This document shows positions 19,613-29,071 of a DNA stretch of 64,000 nucleotides, one piece after another. Source of the stretch: Calothrix sp. 336/3. GTDB lineage: Bacteria > Cyanobacteriota > Cyanobacteriia > Cyanobacteriales > Nostocaceae. Under the pieces are notes generated by a model that was given only the letters and a program-made list of their open reading frames with translations, did not search any database and had not been told where the DNA came from. Positions within the stretch are counted from its first letter, which is position 1, and the number at the start of each line of letters is the position of its first letter. Location: contig NZ_CP011382.1 in NCBI RefSeq assembly GCF_000734895.2, positions 1,838,700-1,902,699 on the forward strand, read 5' to 3'. The position numbers and the translations under genes were made by a program.

Positions 19613-22507
19613 GTGGTAGCATCCGCTCCTCTTTCTCACCCCAGCAGCCCAGAAAATTTCGGCGATCGCCCGGAAAATTCCCCAAGCTCTAGTGATTTTC
19701 CTGCACGACATATCGGTGTAAGCACGGAAGATATTCCCCAGATGTTGGATGTGTTGGGAGTCGCTAGTTTAGATGATTTAATTAGCAAAACCGTACCCCA
19801 AGGCATTCGTCTGGCTCAGAGTCTGAATTTACCCGCAGCTAAAAGTGAATACGCGGCTCTCCAGCATCTGAAAGAAATCGCATCCCAAAATAAAATATAC
19901 CGTTCCTTTATCGGTATGGGGTACTACGATACCATCACCCCCACCGTAATTTTGCGGAATATCCTCGAAAATCCCGGTTGGTATACAGCTTACACCCCCT
20001 ATCAGCCAGAAATTGCCCAGGGACGGTTAGAAGCTTTGCTCAACTTCCAAACTATGATTATTGACTTGACAGGTTTGGAAATTGCCAATGCATCCCTCCT
20101 AGATGAGGCAACCGCAGCTGCGGAAGCGATGACTCTCAGTTACGGTGTCTGTAAAAATCAGGCAACTAGCTTCTTTGTCTCCCATGACTGTCATCCCCAA
20201 ACGATTGAGGTACTACAAACTAGAGCCAAACCCCTAGGTATCAACATTATTGTTGGCGATCGCCACAGCTTTGATTTCTCCCAACCAATTTTCGGGGCAA
20301 TTCTCCAATACCCTGCCACCGATGGCAGTATCTACGATTACCGCGCTTTTGTGGAAAAAGCCCATGCTGTGGGAGCATTGGTAACGGTAGCCGCAGACCC
20401 CTTAAGTCTGACTTTATACACTCCCCCCGGTGAATTTGGAGCAGATATCGCCGTCGGTAGCACCCAGCGCTTCGGTGTTCCCCTGGGTTACGGTGGTCCC
20501 CATGCTGCCTATTTTGCCACTAAAGAAGCATATAAACGCCAAGTTCCCGGACGCATTGTGGGGGTATCTAAGGATATCCACGGTAAGCCAGCATTACGTT
20601 TAGCACTGCAAACCCGCGAACAACATATTCGTCGAGAAAAAGCTACCAGCAATATCTGCACCGCCCAGGTATTACTTGCAGTCATCGCCAGTATGTACGC
20701 TGTATATCATGGTGCTGCTGGTTTAAAACGTATTGCCCAGGATATTCACCAGAAAACTACCACCCTGGCAGCTGGATTAACTCATCTTGGTTACAAAATC
20801 ACCACGGAAACCTTTTTTGACACCCTGAAAGTTGAACTAGGTAAAACTCAGCTGTCAGATATTCTCGCCGCTTGCGAAGCTAAAACCATCAATATCCGGG
20901 TATTTGATACTAATACTGTCGGTATTTCCCTGGATGAAACCACAACCCTAGGAGATATCCAAGATTTACTAGAAGTCTTTGCTCCTTCTGCTGTCCTCCC
21001 CTCCCCGGTTTCCCCTTCCCCCTCTCCCCTATTACGGAATTCCCCCTTTCTAAACCATCCTGTCTTCAACAAATATCATTCAGAAACCGAACTACTCCGC
21101 TATATCCACCGCCTCCAAGCTAAGGATTTATCCCTAACGACATCCATGATTCCCCTGGGTTCATGTACGATGAAGTTAAACGCCACATCTGAAATGATAC
21201 CCGTAACCTGGGCAGAATTCGGCAAGCTCCACCCCTTTGCACCCAGTTCCCAAACCCAGGGTTATGCCACTCTCTGCCAACAGTTAGAAACTTGGTTAGG
21301 AGAAATTACTGGCTTTGCAGGGGTCTCTCTCCAACCCAATGCTGGTTCCCAGGGCGAGTATGCCGGATTACTAGTAATTCAGCAGTATCACGCAAATCGG
21401 GGAGAATCACACCGCAATGTTTGCCTGATTCCTACCTCTGCCCATGGCACAAACCCTGCTAGTGCGGTAATGTGTGGGATGAAGGTGGTAGCTGTTGCCT
21501 GTGATGACCAGGGTAATATTGATGTGGATGATTTACGGGCAAAAGCCCAGCAGCACAGTTCCGAGCTAGCAGCTTTGATGGTGACATATCCCTCCACCCA
21601 TGGTGTATTTGAAACCGCGATTCAGGAAATTTGTGCCATAGTTCACAACCACGGTGGACAAGTGTACATGGATGGGGCAAATATGAATGCCCAAGTAGGA
21701 TTATGTCGCCCCGGTGACATCGGTGCTGATGTTTGTCACCTCAACCTACACAAAACCTTCTGTATTCCCCATGGTGGTGGTGGTCCCGGTGTCGGTCCAA
21801 TTGGAGTTGCTGCCCATCTGGTTCCCTTCCTCCCTGGACATTCCGTGGTAAGTTTGGGTGATACCGCCAGTATCGGGGCAGTTTCCGCCGCTCCCTGGGG
21901 TAGTGCGAGTATCTTGGTGATTTCTTGGATGTATATTGTGATGATGGGGGCAACCGGGTTAACTACGGCTACCCAGGTGGCAATCCTGAATGCTAATTAC
22001 ATTGCCAAGAGATTAGAGAATTATTACCCGGTATTGTATAAAGGGGAACATGGTTTTGTCGCCCATGAATGTATTTTAGATTTACGTGCTTTGAAAAAAT
22101 CCGCCAATATCGAAATTGATGATGTGGCAAAACGCTTGATGGATTACGGTTTCCATGCGCCTACGGTGTCTTGGCCCGTGGCAGGTACGATTATGGTAGA
22201 GCCAACGGAAAGTGAATCTCTAGAGGAACTAGACCGTTTTTGTGATGCGTTGATTGCCATTCGGGAAGAGATTGCCGAAATTGAAAGCGGAAAGGCAGAT
22301 ATGCAGGATAATCTCTTGAAAAATGCTCCCCATACAGCAGAAAGTTTGATTAGTGGGGAATGGAGTCATCCTTACTCCCGCGATCGCGCTGCTTACCCCG
22401 CACCTTGGACTAGAGAACATAAGTTCTGGGTTGCTGTCGGTAGAATTGATGCTGCTTTTGGAGATAGGAATTTTGTTTGCTCCTGTTTACCCATGGACGC
22501 ATATTAA
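19613..22507 (+). CDS. gcvP: Glycine dehydrogenase (decarboxylating), P protein
   Basis: GcvP is the PLP enzyme that decarboxylates glycine and passes the aminomethyl group to lipoyl-GcvH. The 964 residues show the one-chain alpha-beta fused form. The N-terminal half has [29 protein letters not shown] and the glycine-rich [10 protein letters not shown]; the C-terminal half has [14 protein letters not shown] and Lys714 ([18 protein letters not shown]), which binds PLP. A Pro/Ser-rich linker near residues 460-475 is encoded by CCCCTTCCCC-type simple sequence. It starts with GTG at 19613, with GGAGA 7 nt upstream. Confidence 0.98.
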   Translation: MVASAPLSHPSSPENFGDRPENSPSSSDFPARHIGVSTEDIPQMLDVLGVASLDDLISKTVPQGIRLAQSLNLPAAKSEYAALQHLKEIASQNKIYRSFIGMGYYDTITPTVILRNILENPGWYTAYTPYQPEIAQGRLEALLNFQTMIIDLTGLEIANASLLDEATAAAEAMTLSYGVCKNQATSFFVSHDCHPQTIEVLQTRAKPLGINIIVGDRHSFDFSQPIFGAILQYPATDGSIYDYRAFVEKAHAVGALVTVAADPLSLTLYTPPGEFGADIAVGSTQRFGVPLGYGGPHAAYFATKEAYKRQVPGRIVGVSKDIHGKPALRLALQTREQHIRREKATSNICTAQVLLAVIASMYAVYHGAAGLKRIAQDIHQKTTTLAAGLTHLGYKITTETFFDTLKVELGKTQLSDILAACEAKTINIRVFDTNTVGISLDETTTLGDIQDLLEVFAPSAVLPSPVSPSPSPLLRNSPFLNHPVFNKYHSETELLRYIHRLQAKDLSLTTSMIPLGSCTMKLNATSEMIPVTWAEFGKLHPFAPSSQTQGYATLCQQLETWLGEITGFAGVSLQPNAGSQGEYAGLLVIQQYHANRGESHRNVCLIPTSAHGTNPASAVMCGMKVVAVACDDQGNIDVDDLRAKAQQHSSELAALMVTYPSTHGVFETAIQEICAIVHNHGGQVYMDGANMNAQVGLCRPGDIGADVCHLNLHKTFCIPHGGGGPGVGPIGVAAHLVPFLPGHSVVSLGDTASIGAVSAAPWGSASILVISWMYIVMMGATGLTTATQVAILNANYIAKRLENYYPVLYKGEHGFVAHECILDLRALKKSANIEIDDVAKRLMDYGFHAPTVSWPVAGTIMVEPTESESLEELDRFCDALIAIREEIAEIESGKADMQDNLLKNAPHTAESLISGEWSHPYSRDRAAYPAPWTREHKFWVAVGRIDAAFGDRNFVCSCLPMDAY

Positions 22508-22601
22508 ATCAGTCAGCAGTTATTTTGCTGGTGGTGAATAATTCAATACGGTTCAGTGAATGAGATTTAGTTTCGGAGGATTCCCCCAACCCCCTTAAAA
22601 A

Positions 22602-22938
22602 GCTATCCATTACCCGGATCTTTCACAACATTTACGAGAGCATTCACTCACGCTTTTCTAATACCAATTTGAAAAAACAATACGACATATGGACAAAACC
22701 CCTCCCCAGCTCTCCCGATTTCGGGGAGGGTGCCCGATAGGGCGGGTGGGGTATCTGTCGTAAACATTTTTTGAATCGGTATAACCCTGATTCCTTCGTC
22801 GTCAATTCTCAATAAAAACCCTATTTTAGCGAGATGATTAAGAAGCAATCTGTGAAGTATGCCTGACACATCAGTGTTCAATATGACTACAAAGCAAGGG
22901 TTTCAGAATTGTTAAGAAAGATGTGACTAATGGGTAGC
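22602..22938. mobile_element. Small inverted-repeat element B (MITE-like), interrupted by element A
   Basis: The two parts (22602-22660 and 22783-22938, together 215 bp) match the 217-bp copy at 56427-56643 in inverted orientation. Its ends are imperfect inverted repeats: GCTATCCATTACCCGGATCT at the left and the complement of AGATGTGACTAATGGGTAGC at the right. It has no coding capacity. The insertion of element A at 22661-22782 splits it. No transposase is present in the window, so movement would need one supplied from elsewhere. Confidence 0.8.
22661..22782. mobile_element. Small inverted-repeat element A (MITE-like), nested in element B
   Basis: This 122-bp element has imperfect terminal inverted repeats of about 27 bp (ATACCAATTTGAAAAAAC... 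and, on the other strand, ATACCGATTCAAAAAATG...) and a central GC-rich part with CGATTTCGGGGAGGG. A second copy, split by element B, is at 56361-56706 and a truncated left end is at 44425-44470. Confidence 0.82.
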
Positions 22939-23023
22939 TTTTGAAGGAGGGTTAGGGAGAATCAAGTCTTAACTGAACTGTATTGAATTAAAAAGTAGAA
23001 TATTTCTCAGGTTGATTCCGAAA

Positions 23024-23051
23024 TTGTTTACACTACAGTGTAGTATATAAA
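23024..23051 (+). promoter_or_regulatory. Probable sigma-70 promoter with a palindromic operator in the spacer
   Basis: TTGTTT (23024-23029), a 16-bp spacer and TATAAA (23046-23051) form a good promoter. The spacer holds the perfect 13-bp palindrome ACTACAGTGTAGT (23032-23044), the position expected for a dimeric repressor site. The next gene on this strand is the ABC-F gene 216 bp downstream; no regulator gene adjoins it. Confidence 0.55.
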
Positions 23052-23266
23052 GTATAGAGTCAATTGAAATTTACGAACATGAAGATTACTCCCCGTCGCT
23101 AACCCAGGTACACAGCCGATAGAATATATGCCATATCAACGCCAAATAGGTGGGAATACGACCATATTTGGGACAATATTGGCTTCGATGATTTGACCCA
23201 GGGAAGCGACTTCTTGATAGTACTGCGTTACAGTCTCGCTCTACAAAGACTGCCCGGTAAACCAAG

Positions 23267-24892
23267 ATGGAGCATCAAATATATATGTATATGCATTCCC
23301 CCACAGTTCTCAATGGGAGTAACTTGAGTTACGAACTTCCTAGTTTGGGAACATTACCTCGAATATTATTTCAAAATGTTAATGTTACCATTCATCAAGA
23401 TTCTCGCATTGGATTAATTGCTGCCAATGGAATGGGAAAATCCACATTTTTGAAAATATTAGCGGGAGAAATTATTCCCCAGCAGGGAACAGTCACGAGG
23501 ATGGGTAGTGTTTTTTATCTACCTCAAATTAGTACCTTGGATTTGCAGGTATCTCAGAATTCTGTACTTGATTGGCTTTCTTCCCATAGTGATGAATGGT
23601 GGACAATAACGGCATTATTGGCGGAAAAATTTGCTATGGAACTTGTTTTATCCCAACCTTTAAGTAGTTTAAGTGGTGGGGAATTAACAAAACTATGGTT
23701 AGCCCATGCACTCTCGAAACAACCGGATATCTTATTGCTAGATGAACCGACTAACCATTTAGACTTACCGGGTTTGGAGCAGTTGGAGAGAGCTTTACAA
23801 GGTTTTTGCGGTGCTGTGGTGATTGTTTCCCACAAGCCATTTTTTCTCGATCGCGTTGTCAGTCGAATTTGGGAATTAACCCCTGGAAAAATTCAGGTGT
23901 ACGGAGGTAACTATACTTTTTGGCGATCGCAAAAGGAAATCGCAGAGGAAAATGCTCTACGTCTCCATGAAGTCGCGAGAAAACAACTCCAGCAAGCTGA
24001 AACTGCGGCACAAAAGGAAGAACAGCGAGCTGCCCAATCTCGACAGCAGGGTAGAAAAAATGCAGGTAGTATTCCCAAAATTATTGCCAGTGAGAAAAAA
24101 AGAAGTGCAGAAGTGACAGCCGGAATTGCTAAGAAAAAGCATGAAGCATTGCTGGAAAAAGCCCATCAAAAAGTTTTAGAAACGAGAATCCCAACGACAA
24201 AATGTGCTTTCATTCAACTCGAAGAAGTCAGTCACAAACAGAGAAATCTGATCAACATCCAGGGAGCTAATCTCAGCTTAGGTAGTCGTCTGTTAATCAA
24301 AAATATTCAGTTGCATATTGCCTCAGGTGATCGGGTGGCGATCGCTGGTGTGAATGGTTCAGGAAAATCGAGTCTAGCAAAGGCAATTCTAGGAATTGAC
24401 AAAGGGATTTTCACCGGGGGTGAAGTGGCGATCGCATCCTCAATGAAAATTGTGTACCTAGATCAAAACTATCAATTAGTTAACAGAAGTGCAACAGTTC
24501 TGGAGAATATGCAACTAGTCAATCCCAAATTGAATTATCAACTACACCGACAACAATTAGGGCATTTTCTCTTCTGTCATGATGCAGTTTACAAACCAGC
24601 ATCATCCTTGAGTGGAGGAGAATTAGCCAGATTAGCCATGGCAATGATTAGTGTTGCTGCAATTGATTTGTTAATTTTGGATGAACCCACAAATAACCTA
24701 GACTTGCTAACTATCAACCAATTTGTAGATGGGTTAAATGCATTTTCTGGTGCAATCTGGGTAATTTCCCACGATATCGATTTTCAAAGTCGCATTGGTA
24801 TTACCCAAGCCTATCACATCAAAAACCATCAACTGCAACCTCTCACCTATTTACCAAAAGATAGAGAAAAATATTATCAAGAATTGCTGTAA
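23267..24892 (+). CDS. ABC-F family ATPase
   Basis: This 541-residue soluble protein has two ABC ATPase domains and no membrane part. Domain 1 has Walker A AANGMGKST, signature LSGGELTKL and Walker B ILLLDEPTNHLD. The linker (about 225-320) is a charged coiled coil, and domain 2 has GVNGSGKSS, LSGGELARL and LLILDEPTNNLD. ABC-F proteins act on the ribosomal E site to rescue translation, and a subset gives resistance to ribosome-targeting antibiotics; which kind this is cannot be told from sequence. The ATG at 23267 is used; ATGs 6 and 8 codons later are alternatives. The promoter with a palindrome upstream suggests induction. Confidence 0.9.
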   Translation: MEHQIYMYMHSPTVLNGSNLSYELPSLGTLPRILFQNVNVTIHQDSRIGLIAANGMGKSTFLKILAGEIIPQQGTVTRMGSVFYLPQISTLDLQVSQNSVLDWLSSHSDEWWTITALLAEKFAMELVLSQPLSSLSGGELTKLWLAHALSKQPDILLLDEPTNHLDLPGLEQLERALQGFCGAVVIVSHKPFFLDRVVSRIWELTPGKIQVYGGNYTFWRSQKEIAEENALRLHEVARKQLQQAETAAQKEEQRAAQSRQQGRKNAGSIPKIIASEKKRSAEVTAGIAKKKHEALLEKAHQKVLETRIPTTKCAFIQLEEVSHKQRNLINIQGANLSLGSRLLIKNIQLHIASGDRVAIAGVNGSGKSSLAKAILGIDKGIFTGGEVAIASSMKIVYLDQNYQLVNRSATVLENMQLVNPKLNYQLHRQQLGHFLFCHDAVYKPASSLSGGELARLAMAMISVAAIDLLILDEPTNNLDLLTINQFVDGLNAFSGAIWVISHDIDFQSRIGITQAYHIKNHQLQPLTYLPKDREKYYQELL

Positions 24893-24926
24893 TTTCAATT
24901 TGAAATAAAAATATGACTTCCCACTA

Positions 24927-25709
24927 CTAGAATCCTTGAGCTTTTAGCAACTCATTCACCCAAACCCAACTTTCTACTGAGAGAGCAGGTATGGGTTGTT
25001 GCTCATAATCAATTACCAAATCATAGTTACCTTCATCATATAATTCGCTAATTAAAGTCTGTATTTCCAACAATGGCTCTGTATCACTTTCACGTAAAGG
25101 TAAGAAAAAAGAAGGTATGGGATTTTGCAAATTAAATGGGTATAAATCTGCTTTGGGACGCTGGGATGCACGACTAACTAAAATCCGATAGTCAGTTTGA
25201 ATATTATTTTGTATTTGCTGAATTGGCTTACCATCTCGTAACAAATCAATTTCTACTAAATTCGTATAACTTCCTAAAATCTGTAAGCGCTTTTTCATGT
25301 AAGCATTTCGTCCTTCCCCGGAACGCTTATTCTTAGGAGAAAGAATTTCAATTACAGTTACGACTTCTTTGGTGCTGACATCTCGCACTTCTAAATAAGT
25401 TTCTTTAACTATTTCTGGCATTGTCACATCAACTGTCACAGCTTCAATGACTGGAGATGCAACAGCAACAGTCGCTGGTTCTGGTGGTTGTATTTTTTGG
25501 ACATTCTGAACTGCCACATCCGCAACACCAACTAGAAGTGCATCTTCATCTGTTGTTTGGTATACTCGCTTTTCAATGGCAACTTTGTACTTTGGACGCA
25601 ATTGAGGGTTGAGTTTCCTAAAAATTGCCGCGATGAGCAGATTATGAATTTCCGACCAAAATAGGGGATTTTCTAAATAAGGGTTCATTCCTGGAAACGG
25701 TGAAGCCAT
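24927..25709 (-). CDS. DUF4058 family protein
   Basis: From the ATG at 25709 the product is 260 residues beginning MASPFPGMNPYLENPLFW, the diagnostic start of DUF4058, a family abundant in cyanobacteria with unknown function. GGAGG lies 8 nt before this ATG, so the longer frame starting at 25769, which runs into an inverted-repeat element, was rejected. Conserved stretches include YLEVRDVSTKEVVTVIEILSP and NKRSGEGRNAY, which resemble a nuclease-like E...SPxN(K) arrangement; that is a speculation. It is convergent with the ABC-F gene. Confidence 0.88.
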   Translation of the reverse strand: MASPFPGMNPYLENPLFWSEIHNLLIAAIFRKLNPQLRPKYKVAIEKRVYQTTDEDALLVGVADVAVQNVQKIQPPEPATVAVASPVIEAVTVDVTMPEIVKETYLEVRDVSTKEVVTVIEILSPKNKRSGEGRNAYMKKRLQILGSYTNLVEIDLLRDGKPIQQIQNNIQTDYRILVSRASQRPKADLYPFNLQNPIPSFFLPLRESDTEPLLEIQTLISELYDEGNYDLVIDYEQQPIPALSVESWVWVNELLKAQGF

Positions 25710-25756
25710 AGTAGTACCTCCAGCAAATTTTAACTCTCGACAAAAATTTAGGGTAC

Positions 25757-25848
25757 AGGACTTACGCAAGGACTACGCATTAACGTCATTGCGACGTAAG
25801 GAAGCAATCTCAAAGCCTCGTTTTCTCGTTACACTTACGTAAGTCCTA
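25757..25848. mobile_element. Small inverted-repeat element (MITE-like)
   Basis: A 92-bp sequence is bounded by AGGACTTACGCAAG and the complement of ACTTACGTAAGTCCTA, about 14 bp of near-perfect terminal inverted repeat. The inside contains GTCATTGCGACGTAAGGAAG, a repeat phrase common in cyanobacterial intergenic DNA. It lies directly upstream of the DUF4058 gene. No coding capacity. Confidence 0.65.
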
Positions 25849-25935
25849 GGGTATTTATAATTAGGTACTAAATGAATTAAAAATCAAAGTTCTTAACTGA
25901 ATTATATCCGGGCTAAAATTTTTATCCTCACTTCC

Positions 25936-25966
25936 ATAACAAAAAGAGGTAGATAATTCTACCTCT
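25936..25966 (-). terminator. Intrinsic terminator of the Rubisco operon
   Basis: On the minus strand a perfect 9-bp stem (AGAGGTAGA / TCTACCTCT) with a 4-nt loop is followed by TTTTTG. It lies about 80 bp after the rbcS stop, so it most likely ends the rbcL-rbcX-rbcS transcript. Confidence 0.85.
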
Positions 25967-26044
25967 CCTAAAGAAAATATATTTATCTGAAAATAACGAG
26001 CAAAAATCAAATTTTCCTGACTTTTACCTGCTATCTGCTAGATT

Positions 26045-26374
26045 TTAGTATCTGCCGGGTTTGTGAACGATGAAGCTCAATACTTGGCACTGTTTAATGT
26101 TGTCGAAACCAACAACACGGATGTAGCAGTTGCTGTACTGAGAACGACATTGTTGTACTTCACCCAATACTTCTTGAGTGCTGCGAGCATTGAACAAAGG
26201 CAATTTCCACATTGTCCAGTAGAACTCGGTGGGTTCAGATTGCTCGTTGAATTCAACAGCAGGAATGTAACCTTGGTTGAGGATGTACTGCACTTGCTTG
26301 GTGATTTGAACATCACTCAGGGGTGGCAAGTAAGAAAGGGTCTCGAAACGACGCTCTTTTGGTAAAGTTTGCAT
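26045..26374 (-). CDS. rbcS: Rubisco small subunit
   Basis: RbcS caps the L8 core of Form IB Rubisco inside the carboxysome. The 109-residue protein from the ATG at 26374 begins [19 protein letters not shown] and includes [20 protein letters not shown] and [19 protein letters not shown]. An in-frame start at 26431 would add 19 unrelated residues and was rejected. It is the last gene of the operon, 66 bp after rbcX, and is followed by a clear terminator. Confidence 0.98.
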   Translation of the reverse strand: MQTLPKERRFETLSYLPPLSDVQITKQVQYILNQGYIPAVEFNEQSEPTEFYWTMWKLPLFNARSTQEVLGEVQQCRSQYSNCYIRVVGFDNIKQCQVLSFIVHKPGRY

Positions 26375-26440
26375 GGCTGATGAGTCGTAATGTTTAACTA
26401 CTTTTCGAGCAGCTATCAGCAAAGGTTCCACTGCTAATAG

Positions 26441-26830
26441 CTAATGGGAAATATTGTCTGAACTGGGTTCCTGTGGACTGGGTGCGGACAAATCCAACTG
26501 CGTCATCCGTTCTAGATGTTGCTTGCGGTGTTCCATGTTTGCCTGCTGAATTCCTGTACATACCATCTCTGGCAGGAATTCTGCCACCTCCTCAGCGATA
26601 TGCTCTCTAACTATCATCAGCCGCAGCGCCAAATCTGGCTTTTCCTGAAAGAGTTCTTCGATGTACGCTTCACCATCTTGAATTCTTGCTGTAGCTGTAA
26701 ACTGATGCAGCCAATGCGCTAAGGGAGGATTGGTTTCACTGAGTTGAGCTAACACTGTTCTGGCTGCCTGATATGTCAGATAGCTTTGTAACGTCTTAGC
26801 TGTGTCCTTCGCAATTTGTTTGATATCCAT
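26441..26830 (-). CDS. rbcX: Rubisco assembly chaperone RbcX
   Basis: RbcX is a homodimeric helical chaperone that clamps the C-terminal tail of newly folded RbcL and promotes L8 assembly. The 129 residues begin MDIKQIAKDTAKTLQSYLTYQA, the family start, and include LAQLSETNPPLAHWLHQF and the QDGEAYIEELF region of the binding groove. It lies between rbcL and rbcS, the order found in many filamentous cyanobacteria. A short inverted-repeat-rich spacer (26831-26914) separates it from rbcL. Confidence 0.97.
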   Translation of the reverse strand: MDIKQIAKDTAKTLQSYLTYQAARTVLAQLSETNPPLAHWLHQFTATARIQDGEAYIEELFQEKPDLALRLMIVREHIAEEVAEFLPEMVCTGIQQANMEHRKQHLERMTQLDLSAPSPQEPSSDNISH

Positions 26831-26914
26831 GCCTGACCCAGCCCCAATGAATTTTAAAATTTGGACTTTAGATTTTAGATATGTCTAAAATCCAAAATCG
26901 CAAATCTCAAATCA

Positions 26915-28345
26915 TCAGACGGTATCCATCGCTTCAAACTCGAACTTGATTTCTTTCCAAAGTTCGCAAGCAGCAGCCAATTCAGGAGACCACTTACAAG
27001 CTTCGCGGATAACATCGTTACCTTCACGAGCCAAGTTACGACCTTCGTTACGTGCTTGGATACAAGCTTCCAGAGCAACACGGTTAGCGGTTGCACCAGG
27101 TGCATTACCCCAGGGGTGTCCGAGAGTACCACCACCAAATTGCAGTACGGAATCATCACCGAAGATTTCTACCAGTGCGGGCATGTGCCATACGTGGATA
27201 CCACCAGAAGCAACTGCCATTACACCGGGCATAGAAGCCCAATCTTGGGTGAAGTAAATACCGCGAGATTTGTCTTGTTCTACGTAATTTTCGCGCAGTA
27301 GGTCAACAAAACCCATCGTAATACCGCGCTCACCCTCTAGCTTACCGACCACCGTACCTGTGTGAATATGGTCACCACCAGACATCCGTAAGCACTTAGC
27401 TAATACACGGAAGTGGATACCATGGTTTTTCTGACGGTCAATTACCGCGTGCATTGCTCGGTGGATGTGAAGCAACAAACCGTTGTCACGACACCATCTT
27501 GCCAGAGTTGTGTTGGCGGTAAAACCTGCGGTCAAGTAGTCATGCATGATGATGGGCATACCAAGTTCTTTTGCGAACTCAGCACGTTTCATCATTTCTT
27601 CGCAGGTGGGTGCAGTCACGTTCAGGTAGTGACCTTTGATTTCCCCTGTTTCAGCTTGGGATTTGTGGATCGCATCAGCTACAAACAGGAAGCGATCGCG
27701 CCAACGTTGGAAAGGTTGGGAGTTGATGTTTTCGTCGTCTTTGGTGAAGTCCAAACCACCACGTAAACACTCGTATACCGCACGACCGTAGTTCTTAGCA
27801 GATAGACCGAGCTTGGGTTTGATGGTACAACCTAACAGAGGACGACCGTATTTGTTTAATTTGTCACGCTCTACTTGGATACCGTGGGGAGGTCCTTGGA
27901 AGGTCTTCAAGTAAGCAACGGGGATACGTAAATCTTCTAAACGTAATGCCCGCAGTGCTTTAAAACCGAATACGTTACCTACAATGGAGGTCAACATATT
28001 GGTTACAGAACCTTCCTCGAACAAGTCCAAAGGATAGGCAACGTAAGCAATGTACTGGTTATCTTCACCGGGAACTGCCTCGATATCATAACAACGACCT
28101 TTGTAGCGATCGAGGTCGGTGAGCAAGTCAGTCCATACAGTTGTCCAAGTACCTGTGGAAGACTCAGCAGCTACAGCAGCACCTGCTTCTTCGGGAGGAA
28201 CTCCGGGTTGGGGAGTCATCCGGAAAGCAGCAAGAATATCTGTATCTTTAGGTGTGTAATCGGGTGTGTAATAAGTCAGTCTGTAATCTTTAACCCCGGC
28301 TTGATATCCGGATTTAGCCTGAGTCTTCGTTTGAGCGTAAGACAT
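26915..28345 (-). CDS. rbcL: Rubisco large subunit
   Basis: RbcL fixes CO2 on ribulose-1,5-bisphosphate. The 476 residues match Form [18 protein letters not shown] with the active-site Lys, [11 protein letters not shown] with the carbamylated Lys and its Asp/Glu metal ligands, HIHRAMHAV, and the mobile loop 6 region GKLEGER. The start ATG at 28345 is preceded on its strand by GGAAGGA. The long upstream region and the shared terminator after rbcS indicate an rbcLXS operon. Confidence 0.99.
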   Translation of the reverse strand: MSYAQTKTQAKSGYQAGVKDYRLTYYTPDYTPKDTDILAAFRMTPQPGVPPEEAGAAVAAESSTGTWTTVWTDLLTDLDRYKGRCYDIEAVPGEDNQYIAYVAYPLDLFEEGSVTNMLTSIVGNVFGFKALRALRLEDLRIPVAYLKTFQGPPHGIQVERDKLNKYGRPLLGCTIKPKLGLSAKNYGRAVYECLRGGLDFTKDDENINSQPFQRWRDRFLFVADAIHKSQAETGEIKGHYLNVTAPTCEEMMKRAEFAKELGMPIIMHDYLTAGFTANTTLARWCRDNGLLLHIHRAMHAVIDRQKNHGIHFRVLAKCLRMSGGDHIHTGTVVGKLEGERGITMGFVDLLRENYVEQDKSRGIYFTQDWASMPGVMAVASGGIHVWHMPALVEIFGDDSVLQFGGGTLGHPWGNAPGATANRVALEACIQARNEGRNLAREGNDVIREACKWSPELAAACELWKEIKFEFEAMDTV

Positions 28346-29071
28346 ACTTTTCCTTCCAAGAAGTCACTCTTTCTACCGCAAACTACGCCGCGCACAAGTT
28401 TAACTAACGCCACAAACCCCTGCTGAACAGGAGAAAAAAGGAACATTTTTCTACTAAAAACCATCTTTGGAGATGCGACTCCCCACAGATATTATCTGGT
28501 GAAAGCTAAAATAAACATAGGAAAAAATCGCCCCTGTAATTAACAGGAACTTCCCCCTAAACCTTTGCTTTTTCCTCGCCTCAGAAAGAAAAACTCTCTT
28601 TTATCTGCTCTCGCTCCTACTCAACTTTTTGTCGCCTAAATAAATAAATATGACAGGCAGCTTGACAATATATGCCATTTTTACTTCTGCCACGGTTTTC
28701 CCGAGGGAAACAAACCAGAAAAAACTTACTTGACAGAGAGCTCAGTAGGGTGGTAGGCGAAAGACAAAAATTGCACACCACGTAATTTGTAACCTGTTTC
28801 ACAATATATCAAGAATGCAATAAGTTATCCTTTGAATCTTTTTAACTTTTATATTTGAATTTCTTATTAAATAATCTTTTAAACATTTTGTTAAATCTAC
28901 TTTACAAAAATGCCATAACAAGGTGAAGGTTTATATCGTTAAATTAAGAATAGTAAATAAATCATGGGCATAGAAAATAGAAAAACAATCTTAACGCTTC
29001 TGAATACCTGATAGGTTTGGGGTAATGGAGGGAACACTGAGGTTAGTTCTGAGCGATTAGGAAATCTCACT
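28346..29071. other. Divergent regulatory region upstream of rbcL
   Basis: The 726-bp space between rbcL (minus) and the propeller gene (plus) contains no gene. Long untranslated leaders are known for rbcL in filamentous cyanobacteria, which would account for much of it. A candidate NtcA site is at 28788-28803. The part from 28800 to 28960 is very AT-rich. Confidence 0.5.
28788..28803 (-). promoter_or_regulatory. Candidate NtcA (BifA) binding site upstream of rbcL
   Basis: TGTAACCTGTTTCACA fits TGT-N10-ACA and, on the rbcL strand, GTG-N8-TAC, one base from the NtcA consensus GTA-N8-TAC. It lies about 440 bp upstream of the rbcL start. NtcA/BifA binding upstream of rbcL is established in Anabaena; the role of this site is inferred. 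Confidence 0.35.

Noticed and set aside
23088..23260. Protein-like frames on both strands just upstream of the ABC-F gene
   Set aside because: The minus frame (QEVASLGQIIEANIVPNMVV) reads well but is interrupted by a stop and has no start or recognised family; perhaps a gene remnant.
27413..27766. 117-residue plus-strand frame inside rbcL
   Set aside because: It lies wholly within the highly conserved rbcL gene on the other strand and has no support of its own.
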